NCBI GenBank assembly: GCA_963708855.1 | Contig: CAVPUM010000001.1 | Span: 62,001-126,000, forward strand | Length of the DNA: 64,000 nt | Reading direction: 5' to 3' | Source of the DNA: CAIWHR01 sp963708855 | Lineage (GTDB): Bacteria > Pseudomonadota > Gammaproteobacteria > Burkholderiales > Casimicrobiaceae | In this document: positions 17,206 to 24,369 of the stretch, piece after piece | Layout: each line of letters begins with the position of its first letter | How positions within the stretch are numbered: the first letter of the stretch is position 1 | Made by a program: the position numbers and the translations under genes | Notes under the pieces: model-generated | What the model saw: the letters and a program-made list of their open reading frames with translations, nothing else | Databases searched by the model: none | Told to the model about the DNA's origin: nothing

Positions 17206-17260
17206 GCGCCTTCGGCGCGCGGGCTTGGTCTGCGCCGCCCGTTCGGGCCCGCGCCCGGCC

Positions 17261-17782
17261 ATGCGCGCGGCGAACGCGCGTCGAGGTCGGTCGGGCATCG
17301 TCGCGCTCGCGGCGATCTTTGCCCTGGCCGGCGGACTCGCCGGTTGCGGCTTCCACCTGCGCGGCGACGTGACGTACGCCTTCTCCACTCTCTTCATCAA
17401 TTCGCCGGCCAACGTGCCGTTCACCTCCGAGCTGAAGCGCGCGCTCGCGGGAAACGGCACGATGCTGGTCGAAAGCGCCGCGGCAGCGCAGGTCGTCTTC
17501 GACGTCTCGAATGTCACCGACGACAAGCAGGTGCTGTCGCTGTCGGGCGGCGGGCGCGCCCGCGAGTACCTGTTGACGAAGCGCGTGACGTTCTCGCTCC
17601 ACGATGCCGGCGGCAAGGACTGGCTGCCGGCGGCGGAAATTGTCGTCCGCCGTTCGTTCACGTTCAGCGAGTCCGAAGTGCTCGCGCGCGAGGCGGAGGA
17701 GGCAAAACTGTACAAGGAGATGCAGACCGACGTCGTGCAGCAGGTCGTAAGGCGGTTGCAGTTCGCGAAGAAACCGGCGTAG
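17261..17782 (+). CDS. lptE: LPS-assembly lipoprotein LptE
   Basis: LptE plugs the LptD barrel in the outer membrane and helps insert lipopolysaccharide. From the ATG at 17261 (173 residues) there is a signal peptide with lipobox LAGCGFHLRG; the residues after the Cys (GFHLRG) are the family hallmark. The body has the LptE fold pattern, including VTFSLHDAGGKDWLP and the C-terminal helix that begins YKEMQTDVVQQVVRRLQ. An earlier ATG inside the end of leuS (17192) would add an odd Arg-rich extension, so I reject it. The gene lies between leuS and holA, the standard beta/gammaproteobacterial order. Confidence 0.94.
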   Translation: MRAANARRGRSGIVALAAIFALAGGLAGCGFHLRGDVTYAFSTLFINSPANVPFTSELKRALAGNGTMLVESAAAAQVVFDVSNVTDDKQVLSLSGGGRAREYLLTKRVTFSLHDAGGKDWLPAAEIVVRRSFTFSESEVLAREAEEAKLYKEMQTDVVQQVVRRLQFAKKPA

Positions 17783-17833
17783 CAGGCCACGGCGCCGGCG
17801 CTCGCCAGGCGCAAGCGCGCAACGACATCGATC

Positions 17834-18874
17834 ATGGAGCTTCGCCTCAACCAGCTTGCCGCACACCTGGAGCGCACGCTCGCGCCGATTTACGTCGTCT
17901 ACGGCGACGAGCCGCTGCTCGCGATCGAGGCCGGCGACGCGGTCCGCGCCGCCGCGCGGCGCGCCGGTTACGACGAGCGCGAAGTCCTCGTCGTCGAGCC
18001 CGGTTTCAAATGGGATGCGTTGCTCGCCGCCAGCGCCAACCTCGGCCTCTTCGGCTCGCGCAAGCTCGTCGACCTGCGCATCCCTTCCGGCAAGCCAGGC
18101 ATCGAAGGCGCCAAGGCGCTGGAAGCCTGCGCGGCTCACCCCGGATCCGACCAGATGCTGCTCGTCACACTGCCGAAAGTCGACCGCGCGGCGCAATCCT
18201 CGTCGTGGTTCTCGGCACTTGCGGAGGCAGGGGCGGCAGTCGCCGTCTACCCGCTGGAACGCGAGGCGTTGCCGGCGTGGATCGCGGCGCGCCTCGCCCG
18301 CCAGGGGCAGCGGGTCGCCCCGGAGACGCTCGCCTTTCTCGCCGACCGCTGCGAGGGCAATCTGCTCGCCGCGCGGCAGGAGATCGAAAAGCTCGGCCTG
18401 CTGCTGCCCGAGGGCGAGCTCGGCGCCGAGTTCGTCGAGCGCGCCGTGACCGACGTCGCCCGCTACGACGTCTTTCAGCTGTCGGAAGCGTGGCTCGCGG
18501 CGGACCCCGCCCGCGCGCTGCGCATCATCGCCGCGCTGGAGGCCGAAGGCGAAGGCATCCAGCTGCTGTTGTGGCAGCTCTCCGAAGATGTCCACGCACT
18601 GGCGTCGGTGCGGGAGGCGACGGCGGCGGGAACGCCCGTCGCCGTCGCGATTCGCAACGCGCGGGTCTGGGGAAAGCGGCAGGCGGCGATGGAGCGCGCC
18701 GCGCGCCGCCTGCCGCCGGAAGCCATCGCGCCGCTGCTGTCCGCGCTCGCGCGGCTCGACGCGCTGGCGAAGGGCATCGGCCGCGGCAACGTCTGGGACG
18801 AGCTGCGCACAGCGGCGCTGATGCTGGCCGGGAAAGCGCTGCATTTGTCTCCGGTCGCGGGCATGCGGCGCTGA
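17834..18874 (+). CDS. holA: DNA polymerase III subunit delta
   Basis: HolA opens the sliding clamp within the clamp-loader complex at the replication fork. The 346 residues match the family. The N-terminus has PIYVVYGDEPLLAIEAGDAV, the degenerate AAA+ start of delta, and further conserved blocks are LFGSRKLVDLRIPSG, FLADRCEGNLLAARQEIEKL and DVFQLSEAWL. No Walker A is expected in delta and none is seen. The gene lies 51 bp after lptE, probably one transcript with leuS-lptE. The convergent rsmE ends 97 bp downstream. Confidence 0.96.
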   Translation: MELRLNQLAAHLERTLAPIYVVYGDEPLLAIEAGDAVRAAARRAGYDEREVLVVEPGFKWDALLAASANLGLFGSRKLVDLRIPSGKPGIEGAKALEACAAHPGSDQMLLVTLPKVDRAAQSSSWFSALAEAGAAVAVYPLEREALPAWIAARLARQGQRVAPETLAFLADRCEGNLLAARQEIEKLGLLLPEGELGAEFVERAVTDVARYDVFQLSEAWLAADPARALRIIAALEAEGEGIQLLLWQLSEDVHALASVREATAAGTPVAVAIRNARVWGKRQAAMERAARRLPPEAIAPLLSALARLDALAKGIGRGNVWDELRTAALMLAGKALHLSPVAGMRR

Positions 18875-18970
18875 AATTCGCAAAGTGAGGTCCCCGAGTT
18901 CGCTCAGCGCGAATCCAGCACCGCCTGCAGCGCGCCGTTGCCCGGGAAGGGGGCGTCGGGCCCGGTCGAA

Positions 18971-19708
18971 TCATCGCGCATCGCCCCACATCGACTGCAG
19001 CACCGCCAGAGCCGCCGCGGCCGCCGTTTCGGTCCGCAGCACGCGCGGGCCGAACCGCGCCGGATGAAAGCCCCGCGCCAGTGCCGCGCGCAGCTCGCGG
19101 GAATCGAACCCGCCCTCCGGACCAACGAGGAGGGCGAGCGGCGCCAGCGGTTGCGCGAGCGCGGCAAGCGAATGCGCCGCATCCGGCAGAAAGACGATTC
19201 CGCTCCCCTCCCATGCGCCGAGCCATTCGGTCACCGCTTGCGGCGGCGACACCTCGGGCACGCGATTGCGTCCGCATTGCTCGCAGGCGGCGATCGCGAC
19301 ACCCCGCCAATGCGCCAGGCGCCGGTCGCCGCGCTCGCCCGACGGCAGCGGCGCGCTGCGCGCGGTCACCAGCGGCTGGATCGACGTCACGCCGAGCTCC
19401 GTCGCCTTGCGGACCGCGTAGTCCATCGCGTCGTTGGCCGCGATACCCTGCGCCAGCGTGACTGCGAGTGGCGACTCGCGGTCGATCGGCAGGAAGGCCT
19501 CGACGCGCACGGTCGCACCGTGCTTGTCGGCGTGGACGAGCGTCACGGCATACTCGCCGCCGGTGCCGTCGAAGAGCGTCAGCGCGTCGCCTACGGCCCG
19601 GCGCAGGACGCGCGTCGCGTGGTGCGCGGCAGTTTCGTGCAGCTTGACGGTGGCGCCAACGCGTCCCGGCGCATGCCCGGCTGGAACGAAGAAGCGGGGT
19701 ATTGCCAC
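18971..19708 (-). CDS. rsmE: 16S rRNA (uracil(1498)-N(3))-methyltransferase RsmE
   Basis: RsmE methylates N3 of U1498 in 16S rRNA using S-adenosylmethionine. From a GTG at 19708 the product has 245 residues starting with the usual IPRFFV. An N-terminal PUA-like domain (HETAAHHATRVLRRAVGD) precedes the SPOUT methyltransferase domain with its knot motifs LLVGPEGGFDSRE and GPRVLRTETAAAAAL. The frame is open upstream to 19807, but that would overlap the GNAT gene and add residues unlike the family. The GNAT stop is 4 bp upstream, so the two are co-transcribed. Confidence 0.95.
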   Translation of the reverse strand: MAIPRFFVPAGHAPGRVGATVKLHETAAHHATRVLRRAVGDALTLFDGTGGEYAVTLVHADKHGATVRVEAFLPIDRESPLAVTLAQGIAANDAMDYAVRKATELGVTSIQPLVTARSAPLPSGERGDRRLAHWRGVAIAACEQCGRNRVPEVSPPQAVTEWLGAWEGSGIVFLPDAAHSLAALAQPLAPLALLVGPEGGFDSRELRAALARGFHPARFGPRVLRTETAAAAALAVLQSMWGDAR

Positions 19709-19712
19709 GTCG

Positions 19713-20558
19713 TTACGGCTCCGGCGAAATGAAGTCGAAGTGCCAGTCGTCGCTCTCGGCACGAAAACCGATGCGGGCGTAGATCGCGTTCGACGTCGGG
19801 TTGGCAATGTCGGTCGTCAGGAACAGCCTCTGCTTGCCACGAGCGAGGAGTGCACTCGACATTCGCGCGACCAGCGACGTTGCATAACCGCGCCCACGGC
19901 AATCGGGCGGCGTGTACACGGGCGCGATCCGGGCGAAGTCGGGCGCTGCATCGCTGTAACCCGCGTAGGCCACGGGTCCACCGTGGTCCCAGATCCAGAA
20001 TTCGCCGCGCAGCACGCGCTTGGGCAGAATCTCGCGGACGCGCGCCGGCGGGTCGGGCAGCCCGACTTCGGCCAGCATTGCGTACTGCCGCTCGACGAGC
20101 CACTCGGTATCGGCCTCCGTCGCGGTGCGCGGCGTACCCCTCGCCGCCGGCACGTCGCTGACCGCCACCAGCGCGTGCTGCCGCAGGCGAACCCGCAACC
20201 GGCGCGTGCGCTCGGTCAGCTGTTGCCAGCGCTCCGCGAACGCCTCGGCTGCCGGGGGCGCGCCCACCACACCCTGCACGTGCGGACTGTCGAGGGCGAG
20301 ATCGTCGGCGAAGGCGATGGCCGCGGCGGCATCGCTCTGGCCGATGACGACCGGACCGTCGTCGCGCCGGATCGCCACGCCGTAGGTCGCGCCGTCGCGG
20401 AACGTCGCGAGGTAGACGCGCTCGTCGGCTGCCGGCGGCGTCCGCTTCATCGCGTGCGCCCAGCCGGTGAAGAAGCTCGCCGACGCCTGCCCCCGCGCGG
20501 CCATCGGCGCGGCGGCCGCGAGGAACGCATCGGGATCGGAGTGGCGGGTGACGTGCAT
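19713..20558 (-). CDS. GNAT family N-acetyltransferase
   Basis: A 281-residue cytosolic protein with a C-terminal GNAT domain (about 160-275). The acetyl-CoA loop is in PPDCRGRGYATSLVARMSSA (R-G-x-G-Y-A pattern), followed by FLTTDIANPTSNAIYARIGF, as in FR47/GNAT proteins. The first 130 residues form a second, weaker GNAT-like half, a known two-domain arrangement. The substrate cannot be told. It starts from ATG at 20558 in a 94-bp spacer divergent from the thioredoxin-like gene, and ends 4 bp before rsmE. Confidence 0.88.
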   Translation of the reverse strand: MHVTRHSDPDAFLAAAAPMAARGQASASFFTGWAHAMKRTPPAADERVYLATFRDGATYGVAIRRDDGPVVIGQSDAAAAIAFADDLALDSPHVQGVVGAPPAAEAFAERWQQLTERTRRLRVRLRQHALVAVSDVPAARGTPRTATEADTEWLVERQYAMLAEVGLPDPPARVREILPKRVLRGEFWIWDHGGPVAYAGYSDAAPDFARIAPVYTPPDCRGRGYATSLVARMSSALLARGKQRLFLTTDIANPTSNAIYARIGFRAESDDWHFDFISPEP

Positions 20559-20652
20559 GGTTGATGCGCGCAGTGGAGTGAGTGTATGTTATCCGGAAGA
20601 TCCACGCGGCCGGCTGCCGTGCACCGACCGGTCAACCTGCATCGAGAATGCC

Positions 20653-21204
20653 ATGGTCAGCCTGACGACACCTTCCGGCCAGCTCGGCTGGCCCGCCGCG
20701 CCCTTCGACCTCCCCGGCACCGACGGTCGGCGCCATACCCTGGCCTCGGTCCGCGGCGCCAATGGAACCGTCGTGATGTTCATCTGCAACCACTGCCCGT
20801 ACGTGAAGGCCGTGGTCGCGAAGATCGTCCGTGACATGACCGAGCTTCGCCGGCACGGTGTCGGCGGCATCGCGATCATGAGCAACGATCCTGCCGCCTA
20901 TGCCGAGGATTCGTTCGACAACATGAAAGCGTTCGCCACGCAGCACGGCTTCGCGTTCCCTTACGTGCTGGACGAGACGCAGGACGTCGCGCGCACCTAC
21001 GGCGCCGTCTGCACGCCCGATTTCTTCGGCTTCGACGGCGACCTCAAGCTCGCCTACCGGGGCCGGCTCGACGCGTCGGGGCGATCAATCGACCCCGCGG
21101 CCGCCCGCGAGCTGTTCGACGCCATGCTGTCCGTCACGCGCACCGGCAGGGCAGCGGGCGCTCAGCAGCCGTCGGTAGGCTGCTCGATCAAGTGGAAACA
21201 GTAG
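20653..21204 (+). CDS. Cytosolic thioredoxin-fold protein (AhpC/TSA-like)
   Basis: A 183-residue protein without a signal peptide. The redoxin domain starts PAAPFDLPGTDGRRHTLASV, and the active site is FICNHCPYVKAVV, a CxxC pair (Cys-Asn-His-Cys). A further Cys is in GAVCTPDFFGFD (a resolving-type TPD loop), and the tail is VGCSIKWKQ. The family is the 'thioredoxin family protein' related to peroxiredoxin-like PRX proteins; its partners are unknown. The ATG at 20653 is chosen over the open frame upstream because the redoxin domain begins ten or so residues later. The last codons abut a quasi-palindrome at 21209-21280. Confidence 0.88.
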   Translation: MVSLTTPSGQLGWPAAPFDLPGTDGRRHTLASVRGANGTVVMFICNHCPYVKAVVAKIVRDMTELRRHGVGGIAIMSNDPAAYAEDSFDNMKAFATQHGFAFPYVLDETQDVARTYGAVCTPDFFGFDGDLKLAYRGRLDASGRSIDPAAARELFDAMLSVTRTGRAAGAQQPSVGCSIKWKQ

Positions 21205-21208
21205 TGGG

Positions 21209-21280
21209 GTCGGCTACGTAACATTTGCGCCACGGCTCCGCGCCATCGGCATCGCGAGGGGCCAAAGTCACGTAGCCGAC
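21209..21280. repeat. 72-bp quasi-palindrome between convergent genes
   Basis: The ends GTCGGCTACGT (21209-21219) and ACGTAGCCGAC (21270-21280) are perfect 11-bp inverted repeats. The interior is also roughly symmetric (TTTGCGCC with GGGGCCAAA, CTCCGCG with CGCGAG), so the whole could fold into one long stem. It lies 4 bp after the thioredoxin-like stop and overlaps the last codons of the convergent DUF2189 gene. It may be a bidirectional terminator without a T-run or a short repeat element of REP type. Confidence 0.6.
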
Positions 21281-22062
21281 TCCTCTCCCGCCTCTCCCGT
21301 CTCGACGAGCGCGCGGTACGCGTGCCACGTCGCGTGCCCGATCACGGGCACCGTGACGACCAGCCCCACGAAGAACAGCGCGAACCCGGCGGCGGTCAGA
21401 ACGACGATGATCGATCCCCAGACGATCATCGCCGGCACGTTGGCCCCGAACGCGCGGAGGCTCGTCAGCACCGCGACGACGCCGTCGGTGTCCCGGTCGA
21501 GCATCATCGGCACCGACACGACGCTGATCGCGAACACCAGCAGCGCGAAGAAGCCGCCGACGCAGAGGTAGGCGAACACGAACTCCAGATTGTCGGGCGA
21601 CAGCATCTGTCCGACGAAACCCGCGACCGACGGCATGTCTCCGGTGTAGAACAACGCGAACACGATCAGCGACGCGCGGGCCCAGACGAGCAGAATGACG
21701 CCGAGCACCAGTGCGAACATCCCGATCGCACCGACATTGCGGCGCCAGGCGTCGAGAGTCGGGGCGAGCCAAACAGGCAGTCCGCGCTCGCGGCGGCGCG
21801 AAAGGTCGTAAAGACCGATCGCGAAGAACGGCCCGACCAGGAAAAATCCCGTCACGAGCGCCGAGACGTACTCGTATGCGTGGCGGAACGTGAGGACGAT
21901 CAGCCAGCCCATCGCGGCGAAGCACGCGCCGTAGAACGCGCTCGCCAGCGGGCGCGCGCGGTAGTCCCGCCAGCCTTCCGCCAGCCACCCGAACGGCGCG
22001 GCTGCGGACACCGTGCGCACGCCGGGGATCGTTGACGGCAGGGGGGCGGTGGCGGGCGGCAT
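21268..22062 (-). CDS. DUF2189 domain-containing membrane protein
   Basis: A 264-residue inner-membrane protein of DUF2189, function unknown. About six hydrophobic segments are visible, starting AFYGACFAAMGWLIVLTF; conserved blocks are FLVGPFFAIGLYDLSRRRE near residue 75-92 and DRDTDGVVAVLTSLRAFG near residue 190. The C-terminal segment VGLVVTVPVIGHATWHAYRA is also typical. The gene is 4 bp after the alpha/beta hydrolase stop and likely in one transcript with it and metY. The last three codons lie inside one arm of the quasi-palindrome at 21209-21280. Confidence 0.9.
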   Translation of the reverse strand: MPPATAPLPSTIPGVRTVSAAAPFGWLAEGWRDYRARPLASAFYGACFAAMGWLIVLTFRHAYEYVSALVTGFFLVGPFFAIGLYDLSRRRERGLPVWLAPTLDAWRRNVGAIGMFALVLGVILLVWARASLIVFALFYTGDMPSVAGFVGQMLSPDNLEFVFAYLCVGGFFALLVFAISVVSVPMMLDRDTDGVVAVLTSLRAFGANVPAMIVWGSIIVVLTAAGFALFFVGLVVTVPVIGHATWHAYRALVETGEAGEESAT

Positions 22063-22066
22063 CGTC

Positions 22067-22858
22067 TTACAGGAACGCGCGCAACGCGTCGAGGACGGCG
22101 TCCGGCTGCTCGGCCATCATCGCATGCCCGCAGTCGGGCAGCGTGACGACGCGGGCGCCGGACAGCGCCCCGATCAGCGCCTGCGCATTCTTCGGTGGTG
22201 CCATGAGGTCGCTCGCGCCGAGGATCACGAGCGCCGGGCAGCGGATTTTCGCCGCGCTGTCGACCCCGGTCGCGTGCGCATGACAGGCGAGGAGGTCGGC
22301 GTGCAGCACGCCGGGCCGCGTGCGCTCCAGCAGTCGCAGCGCGCTGCCCGTCAGCCAGACGCCGGGCACCTGATTGCCGCCGAGCTTCTTGCCGGCGCTG
22401 TAGGACCAACCGGTGATGAGCTCGAATGCGGCGTGGTCGTTCCGCTTCGCGGCATCCAGCAGCGCTTCCGAGACGGGCATCGGCGCCGCGGGACCGACCA
22501 GCGCGACCCTGGCAGTGCGCCCGACGTGTCGAGCCGCGCATTCGAGCACCGCGAGTGAGCCCAGCGAATGGCCGACGAGCGCGGCCCGGTCGATCCGCGC
22601 GGCGTCGAGCACGGCGGGAATCCAATCCGCGATCGCCTCGACCGACGGCAGCGCTTCGCCCCGGGACCTGCCGTGGCCCGGCAGGTCGACGGCGAGCACG
22701 TTCCAGCCGTGGTGCGCGAAATAGCGCGACTGCAGCGCCCAGACGCTGTGGTCGTTCCCCGCCCCGTGGACGAAGGCGACCGTCGGCAGTGCGGCAGCGA
22801 GCGGCCGCGCGCCGGTGTACGCGTACACATCGCTGCCTTTGACGCCGGAGAGGATCAC
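22067..22858 (-). CDS. Alpha/beta fold hydrolase
   Basis: A 263-residue cytosolic serine hydrolase. The oxyanion region is VAFVHGAGNDHSVW (about residue 29), the nucleophile elbow is LVGHSLGSLAVLECA (Ser about 98), an acid lies in VILGASDLMAPP and the catalytic His is in LPDCGHAMMAEQP. The fold and motifs are those of small esterases and C-C hydrolases; the substrate is unknown. Its ATG overlaps the metY stop by ATGA, so it is translated with that gene. A homoserine-related acyl substrate would suit the neighbour, but there is no direct evidence. Confidence 0.92.
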   Translation of the reverse strand: MILSGVKGSDVYAYTGARPLAAALPTVAFVHGAGNDHSVWALQSRYFAHHGWNVLAVDLPGHGRSRGEALPSVEAIADWIPAVLDAARIDRAALVGHSLGSLAVLECAARHVGRTARVALVGPAAPMPVSEALLDAAKRNDHAAFELITGWSYSAGKKLGGNQVPGVWLTGSALRLLERTRPGVLHADLLACHAHATGVDSAAKIRCPALVILGASDLMAPPKNAQALIGALSGARVVTLPDCGHAMMAEQPDAVLDALRAFL

Positions 22859-24159
22859 GACTTCCCCGCCGCGTGCAGCGCCCGCGACAGATCCTCGATC
22901 AGATCGTCGGGGTTTTCGAGGCCGACCGACAGGCGAATCGTCCCTTCGGCGATGCCGGCCCTGACGAGGTCCTCTGCCGACATCCGGAAATGCGTCGTGC
23001 TCGCCGGATGGATCACCAGCGATTTCGCGTCGCCGACATTCGCGAGGTGCGAGAAGATCTTCAGCGCCTCGATGAACCGGCGGCCCTGCGCGCGGGTGCC
23101 CGCGAGGTTGAAGCTGAAGACGGCGCCGCAGCCCTGCGGCAGCAGTCGCTGCGCGAGCGCGTGATCCGGGTGCCCGGGAAGCTCAGGATAGCCGACCGAG
23201 GCCACGAGCGGATGGCCGGCGAGGAACGCGACGACCTTGCGCGCGTTCTCCACATGGCGCGCCATCCGCAGCGGCAGCGTCTCGATGCCCTGCAGGATCT
23301 CGAACGCCGTGAACGGCGACATGCAAGCGCCGAAATCGCGGATGCCCTCGCGCCGCGCCCGCAGCAGGAAGGCGGCGGTCGTCGACTCCTCGGCGAACAC
23401 CATGTCGTGGAAGCCCGAATACGGTTCGGTCAGCGTCGGAAATTTCCCGCGCGCCCTGGGGCCGCCCCAGTCGAAGCGCCCCGAGTCGACGAGCAGGCCG
23501 CCGATCACGGTGCCGTGGCCGGACAGGAACTTGGTCGCCGAGTGAAAGACGAGATCGGCGCCGTGCGCGAAGGGTTGCATCAGGTACGGCGTGGTGAACG
23601 TCGCATCGACGAGCAGCGGCAGGCCGTGCTCGTGCGCGAGTTCGGCCACGCGCGGAACGTCGAGCACGTCGAGGCCCGGATTGCCGAGCGTCTCGCCGAA
23701 CAGCAGCCGCGTGTTCGGCCGGATCGCCATGCGCCAGGCGTCGATGTCGCGCGGCGCGACGAAGGTGGTCTCGATGCCGAAGCGCGGCAGCGTGTAGTCG
23801 AGCAGGTTGTGCGAGCCGCCGTAGAGCGCGCGCGAGGCGACGATGTGGCTGCCTCCGCCCATCAGAGTGGCGATGGCGAGATGCAGGGCCGCCTGTCCGC
23901 TGGCGGTTGCGATTGCGCCTACACCGCCCTCGAGCGCGGCGATGCGCTCCTCGAGCACCGCACAGGTCGGGTTGGAAAGGCGCGAGTAGACGTGCCCTGC
24001 CCGCTCCATGTTGAAGAGCGCAGCGGCATGGTCGCTGTCCGGGAACACGAACGATGTCGTCAGGTGGATCGGCGTCGCCCGGGCGCCGGTGGCGGGGTCC
24101 GGCTTCGCTCCCGCATGCAGCGACAGCGTGTCGAAGTGCGTGGTCCTGGGTTTGGTCAT
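22855..24159 (-). CDS. metY: O-acetylhomoserine aminocarboxypropyltransferase (MetY type)
   Basis: A PLP enzyme of the Cys/Met metabolism family, 434 residues. It joins O-acetyl- or O-succinylhomoserine with sulfide or methanethiol to make homocysteine or methionine. Visible features are the start FDTLSLHAGAKPDPATGARA, the cofactor lysine in FHSATKFLSGHGTVIGG (about residue 210), VYSRLSNPT and SVGLENPDDLIEDLSRAL at the end. The length over 420 fits MetY rather than the 390-residue MetB/MetZ class. It heads a minus-strand unit with the hydrolase and DUF2189. The upstream spacer to the P-type ATPase shows no recognisable SAM or SAH riboswitch. Confidence 0.9.
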   Translation of the reverse strand: MTKPRTTHFDTLSLHAGAKPDPATGARATPIHLTTSFVFPDSDHAAALFNMERAGHVYSRLSNPTCAVLEERIAALEGGVGAIATASGQAALHLAIATLMGGGSHIVASRALYGGSHNLLDYTLPRFGIETTFVAPRDIDAWRMAIRPNTRLLFGETLGNPGLDVLDVPRVAELAHEHGLPLLVDATFTTPYLMQPFAHGADLVFHSATKFLSGHGTVIGGLLVDSGRFDWGGPRARGKFPTLTEPYSGFHDMVFAEESTTAAFLLRARREGIRDFGACMSPFTAFEILQGIETLPLRMARHVENARKVVAFLAGHPLVASVGYPELPGHPDHALAQRLLPQGCGAVFSFNLAGTRAQGRRFIEALKIFSHLANVGDAKSLVIHPASTTHFRMSAEDLVRAGIAEGTIRLSVGLENPDDLIEDLSRALHAAGKS

Positions 24160-24304
24160 CCGCGCGTCCTGGTTCGGGGAGACGGGGAGCCGGCCATCGC
24201 GCTCTCCCTTTTACGCCGATTCTACGGGGAACCCGGTGCGCCGGACAGCGTCGGCGCCGCTCGAAGCTGCCGGCATGCGCAGGGCGCGGCAGCAGCACGG
24301 ATTC

Positions 24305-24333
24305 TTGTTGCCGATAACCCTCCAGCGCATAAT
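24305..24333 (+). promoter_or_regulatory. Sigma70-like promoter for the P-type ATPase gene
   Basis: TTGTTG (24305-24310) and CATAAT (24328-24333) are separated by 17 bp, with 4 of 6 and 5 of 6 consensus bases. They lie 37-79 bp before the two candidate ATGs of the ATPase gene. No operator-like palindrome overlaps. Confidence 0.55.
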
Positions 24334-24369
24334 GCAGGAGGGGCGCGCCAGGAAACTCAGGCTACGTCG

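Noticed and set aside
24160..24369. SAM or SAH riboswitch before metY
   Set aside because: No recognisable conserved core or pairing pattern on the minus strand of the spacer.
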